Below are positions 1-8,089 of a stretch of 64,000 bases of DNA, in pieces. How positions within the stretch are numbered: the stretch's first letter is position 1; each line of letters begins with the position of its first letter. The notes under the pieces were generated by a model. That model did not search any database, had not been told where the DNA came from, and saw only the letters and a program-made list of their open reading frames with translations. Origin of the DNA: Aliidiomarina haloalkalitolerans (GTDB lineage Bacteria > Pseudomonadota > Gammaproteobacteria > Enterobacterales > Alteromonadaceae); the NCBI RefSeq assembly GCF_003987315.1, contig NZ_PIPI01000001.1:558001-622000 (forward strand), in the 5' to 3' direction. The position numbers and the translations under genes were made by a program.

Positions 1-1
1 G

Positions 2-178
2 AGTACTGCCAGCAAAAAAACAGCGACAAGCGACAAGAAAGCCAGCAAAACGCCCGCAACGAAAAAAGCCACGACTCAATCAAAGTCGAGTAGTGGCGGG
101 CTAAGTGCGAAAGAATTGTGGCAACAGCGCCTCCGTGAAACTAAAGGCGACTCGCGGTTGCCACGCGGTATGCAATAG
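2..178 (+). CDS. C-terminal fragment of an unidentified protein with a Lys/Ala/Thr-rich tail
   Basis: An open frame enters from the left edge and stops at TAG 176-178, leaving 58 residues. The first half is a low-complexity Ser/Thr/Ala/Lys run, followed by a short ordered end with LSAKELWQQRLRETKGD and the terminus LPRGMQ. Such basic tails are common on nucleic-acid-binding proteins, but nothing here identifies the family. It converges with the DUF3833 gene, whose stop is only 2 nt away, so it is probably not part of that operon. The main part of the gene lies outside the window. Confidence 0.6.
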   Translation, partial: STASKKTATSDKKASKTPATKKATTQSKSSSGGLSAKELWQQRLRETKGDSRLPRGMQ

Positions 179-180
179 AC

Positions 181-711
181 TTACTGCGCTTGTTTACGCT
201 CGATGAAAATAGTGATATCACCAACGCGGAAACCGAATTTGCGCATTTCCGTTTTGTTAATTAAGCGGTTTTCATCGAGCAAAAACATCCAATCATCAAG
301 GGTGACTGATATCGTGCCATCACGAAATGGCACTTCTAATTGGTAGACCCAGTGCAGTGCGTTACCCACGGTGGTACCCCGGGCTTCGCCAACCACATCA
401 CCGGCTGTACCGATATAAGTATTATCGGCCACTTTGGTTAAACGCCAAACTCGCGTTTGCTCGCGGCCGTCGTCCCAATAAAAGACTTCATCGAGCACGC
501 CGTTGGCACCTTCCCAACTGGCGTCAATTTCAGCTCGAAAGCGCTGAGTTACTTTGCCTGAGCGATCTTGTACCATGCCATACGCGACTAGGTCGCCAAC
601 AAAGAACTCATCTAAATGTAATGCTGGTTCCACGCCCTGATAATCCTCGATCTTGCTACTGCAACCTGCTAATAAACAGACTGCTATCAACCCTAACCAA
701 ACTTGTTTCAT
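181..711 (-). CDS. DUF3833 family lipoprotein
   Basis: This 176-residue protein starts with a lipoprotein signal: MKQVWLG, a hydrophobic stretch and the lipobox LLAGC, so it should be anchored in the envelope. The rest is a beta-rich domain (motifs FFVGDLVAYGMVQDRSG, WRLTKVADNTYIGTAGDVVGEA) matching DUF3833, a family of unknown function. I chose the ATG at 711 because it follows a purine-rich GAGAGCGGGG and overlaps the stop of the upstream gene by 4 nt, which indicates translational coupling. It is the last gene of the photolyase/CFA operon. DUF3833 proteins recur in ChrR-linked lipid clusters, so a lipocalin-like role with a modified lipid is possible, but that is inference. Confidence 0.85.
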   Translation of the reverse strand: MKQVWLGLIAVCLLAGCSSKIEDYQGVEPALHLDEFFVGDLVAYGMVQDRSGKVTQRFRAEIDASWEGANGVLDEVFYWDDGREQTRVWRLTKVADNTYIGTAGDVVGEARGTTVGNALHWVYQLEVPFRDGTISVTLDDWMFLLDENRLINKTEMRKFGFRVGDITIFIERKQAQ

Positions 712-1262
712 CCCCGCTCTCCTACTAATTCGTCGCGACTGCGACGAAAACGTGCCTGTTCTGACAGCCAAATGGCAAAAAACCGTTCCGCGAATCCGGG
801 GGCTTCAATTACACCGAGCTCGCGCTCACGCGAAAAGAATCGGGTTCCACCCTCTTCATTACGTACAGCAACGATACAGTCGCCTGAATTAACGTCTGGC
901 CACATAGCGTTGAGTTCAGCAAGCCAAGTTTCCGAATCAGAGGTCACGAGATCCATACGTTCCCACTCGTCACGGGTTTGATTGACCAACTGTTGTGCAC
1001 TGAAGTTTCGCGCGTATTCGATAGCTAAAGCGACTTGTTCGGCATTGTCTAAATCACCGCTATCGGTAAACAACGCAGCATCGTAGATACGCATGAATAG
1101 AACTCGTAAACGCGTCTCACCGACAGGCTTTAACGCTTCCGCGATTTGCGCTTCGTTTTGGCTTTTAGCTGCATTTAAACATTGTTGTGAAGCCTGTACT
1201 GGCAACGCAACACACGCTGCACAAAAAGCGAATGAGACGAGAGCTTTACTTAACTGCACCAT
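708..1262 (-). CDS. Chalcone-isomerase-like exported protein
   Basis: A 184-residue protein with an N-terminal signal peptide (hydrophobic core, cleavage after PVQA) followed by a chalcone isomerase-like fold; the stretch LRVLFMRIYDAALFTD is typical of the family. In bacteria this fold is not known to isomerise chalcones. Related proteins bind fatty acids or are of unknown function, so the export signal and the neighbouring CFA-like enzyme suggest a lipid ligand (inference). The ATG at 1262 is preferred over a start 30 nt upstream because it follows AAGAGG at 7 nt and begins right before the signal peptide. Its end overlaps the DUF3833 start by 4 nt. Confidence 0.8.
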   Translation of the reverse strand: MVQLSKALVSFAFCAACVALPVQASQQCLNAAKSQNEAQIAEALKPVGETRLRVLFMRIYDAALFTDSGDLDNAEQVALAIEYARNFSAQQLVNQTRDEWERMDLVTSDSETWLAELNAMWPDVNSGDCIVAVRNEEGGTRFFSRERELGVIEAPGFAERFFAIWLSEQARFRRSRDELVGERG

Positions 1263-1314
1263 AGACAAACCTCTTAGTGATGCGATGACCAACCGGTATA
1301 TGTTGCTATAGTGC

Positions 1315-1872
1315 TCAGGATCGAGAGTCAGCTGGCGCTCGATGTGGTTGCACTATCGCAGCAATAATCACCATCATTACGCTCCAAAACAGGCTATAGA
1401 CCACCAGCGCAGGTAAGAAATTGACTTGGAGCTCGGCCGCACCTAAGCGCTCACCGGCGAAATAGGTAATGGGGCCAAAAATAGCTCCGAGCACCGCCGC
1501 AATTACGAAGCGTTTGCGCAAGTAATCAAAAACCACCAATGCCATGCCGCTAAAACCAACCCAAAGCAAAATCAGCCAGAGGGGAATCCAGTCTGTGCCA
1601 GTAAAGCGGATAACACCGAAGGTTACAGTCGCCAACTCGAGCAAACAACCTAGCACCACTAAACCCATTAACTGCCAACGTTGCCGCCAGAGTATCTTGG
1701 GTGTTGCCGCAAACATCAGGAAAATCAGTAAAAATGTCAGCCAAAGCCAGCCTTCGCGCCCGAGCACTGCTGCTAACCAGACAAAGTCGAAGATGAAAAA
1801 AGCTGCTAAGCGATGATTGCCTAACAGCTTCCAAAGTAAGGCCCTTAGGCGCGGGAAGATTTGCTGGCGCAT
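1315..1872 (-). CDS. DUF2878 family inner-membrane protein
   Basis: This 185-residue protein is strongly hydrophobic, with about four to five predicted membrane helices (for example FFIFDFVWLAAVLG, LTFLLIFLMFAA, GLVVLGCLLELATVTFG, VVYSLFWSVMMVIIAAIV). It matches DUF2878, a family of unknown function often found beside CFA-like methyltransferases and DUF3833. Its start overlaps the end of the methyltransferase gene by 28 nt, so the two are co-translated. The first 20 residues are basic and the exact start is uncertain. A role in moving or presenting a membrane lipid intermediate is possible but not shown. Confidence 0.8.
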   Translation of the reverse strand: MRQQIFPRLRALLWKLLGNHRLAAFFIFDFVWLAAVLGREGWLWLTFLLIFLMFAATPKILWRQRWQLMGLVVLGCLLELATVTFGVIRFTGTDWIPLWLILLWVGFSGMALVVFDYLRKRFVIAAVLGAIFGPITYFAGERLGAAELQVNFLPALVVYSLFWSVMMVIIAAIVQPHRAPADSRS

Positions 1873-3089
1873 AATTGAATGGCACTGATTGTACGTTGTT
1901 TAAAACCACCTTCGCAGTAGCAGAAATAGTAATTCCACATGCGTGCAAAACGTTCGTCATAGCCTAGAGGCTCAAGCTCATGCCGACGGGCGTTAAAACG
2001 CTGACGCCAAGCATTCAAGGTTTTGCCATAGTCAAGACCAATGTCACTCACAGACCGAATAACCATATCGGTGTGGCGGCGATACATTTTGCCCAGTAAC
2101 TCAATCGACGGCAAATAGCCCCCTGGGAAGATATATTTTTGAATGAAATCAACGCTGCGGTTATAACGCTCAAGGCGTTGATCAGCGATAGTAATCGCCT
2201 GTAGAACCATCAACCCACCTGGCTTCAATAACGCATTGCACTGTTTGAAAAAGGTACTCATGTATTCAGCACCGACCGCTTCGATCATCTCGACTGAAAC
2301 AAGCTTGTCATACTGACCACGCAGGTCACGGTAATCTTCAATCAACAAAGTGATTTTATCTTCCAGCCCGCGTTCTTTCACCAAAGCCTGGGCATAGTCA
2401 TATTGCTCACGAGAGATGGTGGTCGTCGTCACCTTGCAGCCATAATTTTCTGCGGCGAAAATAGCTAAACCACCCCAGCCCGTACCGATTTCCAACAAAT
2501 GGTCCTCGGGAGTTAGAGCAAGTTGATCACACAGGCGCTTCAATTTTTCGCTCTGCGCTTCATCAATGGTCATCTCGTCGGTCGCAAAAACAGCACTTGA
2601 ATATTGCATACGTTCGTCGAGGAAGCGTGTATACAACTCATTACCCAAATCGTAGTGCGCTGAAATGTTCTCTTTTGCCCGCGCTTTACTGTTTCTGCGA
2701 CGAACATGGCTGAGCATATGTAGCGGCCAAGACAGCCACGCTAGGCGCTTGTCGAGTTCATCGAGAACGTTTAGGTTTGCGGCGAACAGTTCGATCACCG
2801 CAGTCAGGTCATCAGATTCCCAGTAACCGGCCATGAAAGCCTCACCGGCACCAATGTCACCAGAGAAAACGAGCGCACGATAAGTGCGTGGGTCATGAAT
2901 TCTAATCTCAGCTTGGGGGCCAGGGTGATTGCCGCTAAACCTAGCAACTTCTGTTTGGCCTTCACGAATCACTATGGTTCCATATTGCAAGCGTTTGAGA
3001 ACGGTAAATAGAATCTTGCGCGCAAAGCGGTCGAAACGACTAAACGACTGACTTTGGGTCATAAATGATTCACTCGTTGTTGATGGCAT
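1845..3089 (-). CDS. Cyclopropane-fatty-acyl-phospholipid synthase-like methyltransferase
   Basis: A 414-residue SAM-dependent methyltransferase of the CFA family, which methylates unsaturated acyl chains already in membrane phospholipids. The N-terminal lipid-binding domain (about 1-125) is followed by the catalytic core with SAM motif LLEIGTGWGGLAIF near residue 195, then QKYIFPGGYLPS and the C-terminal YYFCYCEGGF, all family hallmarks. The ATG at 3089 follows AAGGA at good spacing. Genes of this family within RpoE/ChrR regulons (Rhodobacter CfaA/UfaM) make methylated unsaturated chains en route to furan fatty acids rather than plain cyclopropanes. The flanking FAD and DUF1365 genes make that a real alternative here, but sequence alone does not settle the product. 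Confidence 0.93.
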   Translation of the reverse strand: MPSTTSESFMTQSQSFSRFDRFARKILFTVLKRLQYGTIVIREGQTEVARFSGNHPGPQAEIRIHDPRTYRALVFSGDIGAGEAFMAGYWESDDLTAVIELFAANLNVLDELDKRLAWLSWPLHMLSHVRRRNSKARAKENISAHYDLGNELYTRFLDERMQYSSAVFATDEMTIDEAQSEKLKRLCDQLALTPEDHLLEIGTGWGGLAIFAAENYGCKVTTTTISREQYDYAQALVKERGLEDKITLLIEDYRDLRGQYDKLVSVEMIEAVGAEYMSTFFKQCNALLKPGGLMVLQAITIADQRLERYNRSVDFIQKYIFPGGYLPSIELLGKMYRRHTDMVIRSVSDIGLDYGKTLNAWRQRFNARRHELEPLGYDERFARMWNYYFCYCEGGFKQRTISAIQLCASKSSRA

Positions 3090-3120
3090 ATCAGTTCCTT
3101 GGAAACTTATTTGAGCGTTC

Positions 3121-3882
3121 TTATTGACGCTTGTTTTTGCCGGGATGGCCGTAAAATGGGACGCGTTTGACTATTAAACGCAAAGCTTGCCAATAAATCG
3201 CAGCAACTGCTTTTGCGGTCATCCAAGGCGTTTGCTTAAATACGTAGCGAATGCTCGAACGGTTTAATGGCATTCGTTTTAAACGCATTGACGCCGTAAA
3301 TATTTTTTCTTGTCGCCACAGCTCAATTTGCACGCCTAGCGGCGAATCTGCAACGAATTTAGGCAGCTCTAAGCGCCACCGGTAATCCATATCGATGGGA
3401 TTAAACGGTGACACATGAAAAGCTTTTTCATGTTCAAGTGCTTGGTCGAGAGCCAACAAGTAGTAATGACGCTCATTCCAGGGTGTATTACTTACCTCAG
3501 CGAGAACATGGGTGAATTCGCCGTCGTCATTCTCAAGGTAGTAGCAATTCAGGGGACTGAAGTACACACCAAAACAACGGACGTTGCCAAGTAAGTAAAC
3601 TCGGCCCGTTAGTTCGCGTTCGGCTAGCTCAGACATTTTTCGACGCACGCAATCGGCTAACGACTCGTTAGACTCGCGGGGTTCATCGCGAAGGTAATCT
3701 TGTTGACGCAACGAAAAGGCAGCAAAACCACCGTCAACCCGCAAAAGCCGACTGTTGTCCCCTGCCGTTGCAAGATCATCAAGGTCGAGCCACCACTGTG
3801 ACAATTGATAACGGAAACCATGTCGCTTTGGTGTATAGCGTTGGTGGCCGACATGGCCGATGTAAACCGCATGATTACTCAT
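3121..3882 (-). CDS. DUF1365 family protein
   Basis: A protein of about 253 residues of the DUF1365 family. It has the characteristic start AVYIGHVGHQRYTPKRHGFRY, a central YFSPLNCYYLENDDG and the FHVSPFNPIDMDYRWR segment. No enzymatic activity is established, but the gene is almost always adjacent to an FAD amine-oxidase-like gene and a CFA-like gene, as here. The preceding gene ends 8 nt inside this one. An ATG 15 nt further upstream (3897) is possible, but the start at 3882 aligns better with the family N-terminus. DUF1365 and CFA-like proteins were reported as needed for singlet-oxygen signalling to ChrR in Rhodobacter, which supports a membrane-lipid role. Confidence 0.88.
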   Translation of the reverse strand: MSNHAVYIGHVGHQRYTPKRHGFRYQLSQWWLDLDDLATAGDNSRLLRVDGGFAAFSLRQQDYLRDEPRESNESLADCVRRKMSELAERELTGRVYLLGNVRCFGVYFSPLNCYYLENDDGEFTHVLAEVSNTPWNERHYYLLALDQALEHEKAFHVSPFNPIDMDYRWRLELPKFVADSPLGVQIELWRQEKIFTASMRLKRMPLNRSSIRYVFKQTPWMTAKAVAAIYWQALRLIVKRVPFYGHPGKNKRQ

Positions 3883-5176
3883 AATAAGCTGGTTCATCCG
3901 GTGTGATTTCTATTCCTAAGCGACGCACTACGTCAATGGCACTGCGGACGCCGTCCTCATGAAAGCCGTTGTACCAGTATGCACCACAAAAATGCGTTCG
4001 ATTCTGACCACAGATTTCATCACGGCGTGCGCGTGCTCTAAATGACGCCAGCGAATACACCGGATGCGCGTAAGTGAAGCGACGTAGAATTTTGTCCTCA
4101 GCAATTGCGGCGGTATTGTTCAACGTCACGCAGAACGTTACCGGAGCGTGTTCGATGCCTTGCAGAATATTCATATTATAAGTCACGGTCGCTGGCTTCT
4201 CTTCGGCCTGCTCACGCACAGATGCCGGCAGTAAATAGTTCCAACTAGCCCAGGCGGCTTTGCGTTTGGGTAGCTGACTCACATCTGTATGCAAGACCAC
4301 ATCGTTATCTTGATAAGGAATGCCGCCCAGCACTTCTTCTTCAGCCACAGTAGCATCGGAAAGTAACGCCAGGGCTTGATCACTATGGCAAGCAAAAACA
4401 ACCTGATCGAATTGTTCAATGCGCCCGTCGGCAAAGTAAAGTACCGCTGCATTCACATGGCGCTCAACCCGCTCAATTTCTGCGTTTAATTCGATACGTT
4501 CAGCGAATGGCTGTGTAAGAGCAGGAATATAGCTTCGGGAACCACCTTTAATTACATGCCATTGCGGACGGTCTTGAATGTTCAACAAACCATGGTTCAT
4601 AAAAAAGCGCAGGAAAAAACCAAGTGGGAATTGTGCCGACTCTTTTAAACTCGCCGACCAAATCGCCGCACACATCGGGTATAAGTAGTTGTTTGCGAAA
4701 TCCTCGCCAAGCTGCAATGCCGATACGAAGTCAGCCAAAGTTTGACCATCCACCTCAGCTTCCGAGCGTGTTTCAAGAGCCTCTTTAGCCGCCTTATTGA
4801 AGGTCACAATATCACCGAGCATACGATAGAAGCTTGGTCGTAAAAGATTGCGTTTCTGTGCAAATAACGTCCATAGACTATGGCCGTTGTATTCAAGACC
4901 ACTCAGAGGATTCTTGACTGAAAAGCTCATTTCCGTGTCTTGCCATGCCACCCCATTCCGCCGCAATAAAGTTTTAAAGTAAGGGTAAGTACGGTCGTTA
5001 AAGACAATAAAACCGGTATCGATTGCGAAACTCTTGCCGGCAACTTCAACATCAACTGTCGCAGTATGGCCGCCAATATAATCACCTTTTTCAAAGACCC
5101 AAACTTCATGCTGCTCACTTAACAAATGCGCTGCCGTTAATCCAGCAATACCCGAGCCAATGACGGCAATTTTCAT
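3875..5176 (-). CDS. FAD-dependent amine-oxidase-like dehydrogenase
   Basis: A flavoprotein of about 433 residues. The N-terminal dinucleotide-binding motif is IAVIGSGIAGLTAAHLL with the following acidic strand end (VFEKGDYIGGHTATV), and the body is of the flavin amine oxidase / protoporphyrinogen-oxidase-like type; the C-terminal FAD segment includes HFCGAYWYNGFHEDGVRSA. The ATG at 5176 follows AAGGAT and lies directly before the Rossmann motif; an in-frame start 33 nt upstream adds only a Cys-rich stub. In this context the substrate is more likely an acyl chain of a phospholipid than an amine (compare the UfaD desaturase of the Rhodobacter furan fatty acid pathway), but orthology needs a search. 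Confidence 0.9.
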   Translation of the reverse strand: MKIAVIGSGIAGLTAAHLLSEQHEVWVFEKGDYIGGHTATVDVEVAGKSFAIDTGFIVFNDRTYPYFKTLLRRNGVAWQDTEMSFSVKNPLSGLEYNGHSLWTLFAQKRNLLRPSFYRMLGDIVTFNKAAKEALETRSEAEVDGQTLADFVSALQLGEDFANNYLYPMCAAIWSASLKESAQFPLGFFLRFFMNHGLLNIQDRPQWHVIKGGSRSYIPALTQPFAERIELNAEIERVERHVNAAVLYFADGRIEQFDQVVFACHSDQALALLSDATVAEEEVLGGIPYQDNDVVLHTDVSQLPKRKAAWASWNYLLPASVREQAEEKPATVTYNMNILQGIEHAPVTFCVTLNNTAAIAEDKILRRFTYAHPVYSLASFRARARRDEICGQNRTHFCGAYWYNGFHEDGVRSAIDVVRRLGIEITPDEPAYYE

Positions 5177-5268
5177 ATGAAATCCTTTAGTAAAACAAGG
5201 GTGACACAAGCACCCAAAGCAACAACGAGTGAAATTTTATAAGGTTAGATGTAGTCGCTTACCAAAGG

Positions 5269-6003
5269 TTACGAGCGCATACGGGACGATAGTCCTACTT
5301 GCCAACGGTAAGGCAGCCGATGTAAAAACGCCAACATCCAGCCAAATATACGTGGGAAAGCGATATGTGGTTTACCACCCGCTAAACCTTTTTGAATGGC
5401 GATACTTGCCTTGGCAACCGAGATTCGCATGGGCATTTCAAAATCATTGGCATCGGTCATGGGCGTTTCGACAAAACCGGGTGAAATAGTCGTCACCGCG
5501 ATGCCATGATCTTTCAGATCCGTCCGCAAGCTGCTGGCGAAATAATGTACAGCAGCCTTGCTTGCGCCGTAGGCTTCCGCTCGGGTGAATGGAAACAGCC
5601 GCGCCATGCTATCGACGATCGCAATCCGAGCTCCGCTTTGCATGTGCTGAACTAAGGTTTCACAACAGTACACCACACCGAAAAAGTTCGCGGCAAAAAC
5701 TCGTTCGACGAGAGCTGCATCGAATGACTTTGCATCGTCGATATATTCACACACCCCAGCGTTGAGGATCGCTAGGTCTAACTGTTCTAGGTTGCTCAGT
5801 GCATTTTGTACCTGCTCGCGCTCGGTAACGTCAAATACGACGGCATGAAAATGATTCTGCTGAGTCGGTGGCAGTTCACTTTGCAGCGCTGCTAGTTTTT
5901 CCTGATTGCGCCCGCAAGCATAAACATCATGTCCAGTAGCAAGGTAATCAAGCGCCAGCTGTTTCCCAATTCCTGAGCTTGCACCGGTAATTAATATGTT
6001 CAT
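5269..6003 (-). CDS. Short-chain dehydrogenase/reductase
   Basis: A classical SDR of 244 residues. It has the cofactor motif ITGASSGIGKQL at the N-terminus, the NAG motif in ILNAGVCEY, a catalytic Ser in AIVDSMAR and the YxxxK motif in YGASKAAVHYFASSL. The substrate cannot be read from sequence. Its ATG overlaps the stop of the NTF2-like gene by 4 nt, so translation is coupled; a 92-nt gap separates it from the FAD gene. SDRs are regular members of the ECF/ChrR-associated lipid cluster, where they may reduce or oxidise an oxygenated lipid product (inference). Confidence 0.92.
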   Translation of the reverse strand: MNILITGASSGIGKQLALDYLATGHDVYACGRNQEKLAALQSELPPTQQNHFHAVVFDVTEREQVQNALSNLEQLDLAILNAGVCEYIDDAKSFDAALVERVFAANFFGVVYCCETLVQHMQSGARIAIVDSMARLFPFTRAEAYGASKAAVHYFASSLRTDLKDHGIAVTTISPGFVETPMTDANDFEMPMRISVAKASIAIQKGLAGGKPHIAFPRIFGWMLAFLHRLPYRWQVGLSSRMRS

Positions 6004-6452
6004 ACACCCGCCAATTTATTGCGTACTTTGCCAACCACCCAGCCTAACAGTGGAATATGTTCATAAATCATCGCGCCAAGGTCATAGTAATCAACATGCT
6101 CTTTGATCCGATTTTCATCCTCAGCAAACAACAAATGACTCGTGCCCGGAATTTGAATCTCGCGCCCGCCAGCAAGTTTCTCGTGTTGTAAACGCATTTG
6201 CCAAACGAGAAAGGCCTGTTCGCGGTCGACCATGGTTTTTTCTATGGCAAATTTGCACGTCAATGCATTTTCCAAACCATGGGCTAAATAGTCACGTAAC
6301 TGATCGCGACCTTGAACTAATTGCACTGGATCTTTAAAAGTCACATCGTCAATGTAGATTTGCTTCAAACTTGCCAAATCACGATCGTCGAGTTCGGCAT
6401 AAAAATCGCTAAACGTAGCAATTAACTCTCGACGTTCTGCTGTTTTAATCAT
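6000..6452 (-). CDS. NTF2-like / SnoaL-like protein
   Basis: A 150-residue nuclear-transport-factor-2-like protein. It opens with TFSDFYAELDDRDLASLKQIY followed by DVTFKDPVQLVQGRDQL, the usual helix and first strand of the fold. These small cone-shaped proteins act as enzymes (isomerases, dehydratases) or ligand-binding accessories, and the pocket residues do not identify the reaction. It begins with a well-placed AAAGGG and overlaps the SDR start by 4 nt. The consistent pairing with the SDR suggests the two act on one metabolite. Confidence 0.85.
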   Translation of the reverse strand: MIKTAERRELIATFSDFYAELDDRDLASLKQIYIDDVTFKDPVQLVQGRDQLRDYLAHGLENALTCKFAIEKTMVDREQAFLVWQMRLQHEKLAGGREIQIPGTSHLLFAEDENRIKEHVDYYDLGAMIYEHIPLLGWVVGKVRNKLAGV

Positions 6453-6488
6453 GTCATGCCCTTTCGCGTATGAGACCGAGTCTGAAGC

Positions 6489-7979
6489 CTAACCAGAGGC
6501 TGCAGACTTCGCTACCTTAAACTTAGCAATAAAATCCGTTCGGCGCTCAGCATGATCAACGATTGGTACAGGATACGGTAAATCCTGACCATACTGAGCC
6601 GCCAAGTAGCTCGCTGGGTCGTGAATATACTTAGTCGGAACATCCGCTAACTCTTTGACCCACCTACGAATATAGCTTCCTTCCGGATCAAATTTTTCGC
6701 TTTGTCGGAATGGATTAAAAACACGAAAATACGGTGCAGCATCGGTGCCTGTGCCCGCACTCCATTGCCAACCACCATTGTTGGCCGCAAAACTACCGTC
6801 AATGAGTCGTTGCATGAAATAGCGTTCGCCCCAGCGCCAGTCAATATGCAAATCTTTCACGAGGAAACTTGCCACAATCATCCGCACTCGGTTGTGCATC
6901 CAACCTGTCTCATTGAGTTGCCGCATACCAGCATCAACAATCGGAACACCGGTTTTGCCTTCGCACCAAGCGGCAAATTCAACTTTATCATTGCGCCATG
7001 GGAAACCGTCGGTCTCCACTTGAAATGCTTCACCGCGACTCAAGCGTGGCTCATGAAACATTAAATGTTGGTAAAATTCTCGCCAAGCCAATTCCGACAA
7101 CCACGTGTGCGCACCTTCCGACAGCCCGAATGGAAAATCCGGTGATTGTTTTTGGAGTAAGTGCGCAGCCACTCGGGGCGACAGCACACCGATTTCAAAA
7201 TAAGCTGAAAGCATTGATGTCCCGTCTAGGGCAGGTAAATCACGTTGCTGCTTATAATCCTGCACTTGCTCGCGTACATAGCGCTGTGCCTTGCGCCGGA
7301 CATCACCCTCTGTTACCGACCAAGCCTCGCTCGTCAAGACGGGTCTGGCAGTTTGTGCGGGTGCTTGGGCTGTTACATCATGTTTGGCAGTATTCTGATT
7401 GGCGCGTTTGATTGTTTCGCGAGTATAAGGCGCGGGTATGCCAACGTTGGCCAAATGCTGAAGCCAGGCTTTGAAAAACGGCGTAAACACTCGATAGTAC
7501 TCACCTTTGCCGTTCTTAATTTGTTCCGGTGCCACTAGCACGTTGCTATCAAGCTGATTAACGTGCACATCAACTTCGACCAAAACCTGCTCAACTTGGT
7601 GATCGCGCCGGACTTCATCGAGTGCATAATCACGATTCCAGTAAACAGCAGTAGCATTGTGTCGTTGCGTAAACTCACACAATGCATCAGGAATCGCCGC
7701 ATAATCCGGAACGTCAAGGACCGTCAATACAATCCCGAGCTCGGCAAGTTCATTGGCTAAAGTAACGAGACGACGCTCATATAAGTCCCATTTAATCGCT
7801 GACCAGTCGTGCTGCAGCCATTGTTTCGGAGTTCGAAGGGCAACTGCATGGACGCATTCATGATTCACACAGGCTCGCTGCAGCGCATCATTATCGAGTA
7901 CTCGCAAATCCTGGCGAAACCAAACTATTGCCGCACTTGTTTCTCGGTGACTGGTCTCTGCTTTAACTGTGGATGCCAC
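6489..7979 (-). CDS. phrB: Deoxyribodipyrimidine photolyase
   Basis: A 496-residue class I photolyase/cryptochrome-family flavoprotein that repairs UV-induced pyrimidine dimers with blue light. The N-terminal alpha/beta antenna-binding domain opens with AAIVWFRQDLRVLDNDAL. The C-terminal FAD domain has FYQHLMFHEPRLSR, TGWMHNRVRMIVASFLVKDL and GGWQWSAGTGTDAAPYFR, the flavin- and DNA-contact segments of CPD photolyases. The start is GTG at 7979 after AAGGAAGAG; no better ATG lies upstream. Photolyase is a core target of ChrR-linked ECF sigma factors, and a candidate promoter of that type lies upstream at 8062-8089. It follows a YbgA-like gene, as in Escherichia coli. Confidence 0.95.
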   Translation of the reverse strand: MASTVKAETSHRETSAAIVWFRQDLRVLDNDALQRACVNHECVHAVALRTPKQWLQHDWSAIKWDLYERRLVTLANELAELGIVLTVLDVPDYAAIPDALCEFTQRHNATAVYWNRDYALDEVRRDHQVEQVLVEVDVHVNQLDSNVLVAPEQIKNGKGEYYRVFTPFFKAWLQHLANVGIPAPYTRETIKRANQNTAKHDVTAQAPAQTARPVLTSEAWSVTEGDVRRKAQRYVREQVQDYKQQRDLPALDGTSMLSAYFEIGVLSPRVAAHLLQKQSPDFPFGLSEGAHTWLSELAWREFYQHLMFHEPRLSRGEAFQVETDGFPWRNDKVEFAAWCEGKTGVPIVDAGMRQLNETGWMHNRVRMIVASFLVKDLHIDWRWGERYFMQRLIDGSFAANNGGWQWSAGTGTDAAPYFRVFNPFRQSEKFDPEGSYIRRWVKELADVPTKYIHDPASYLAAQYGQDLPYPVPIVDHAERRTDFIAKFKVAKSAASG

Positions 7980-8061
7980 GGCCTCTTCCTTCTCACGATG
8001 ACGACAATTTTCAGCTGATGGTTTAAGTTTTTAACCACAAGCCTTCGATTAGAGCCAACAA

Positions 8062-8089
8062 TTACAGCCCATAACGCAGTTTTAGATCA
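8062..8089 (-). promoter_or_regulatory. Candidate ECF-type promoter for the photolyase operon
   Basis: On the minus strand TGATCT (8084-8089) is followed after 16 nt by CTGTAA (8062-8067). This resembles the TGATCC-N16-CGTTAA arrangement before the sigma factor gene. It sits at the very end of the upstream DUF523 gene and would give a leader of about 70 nt. Matched by eye only; the -10 is not identical to the other site. Confidence 0.35.

Noticed and set aside
1093-1311. Plus-strand frame opposite the chalcone-isomerase-like gene
   Set aside because: Shadow of the real minus-strand gene without ribosome-binding site.
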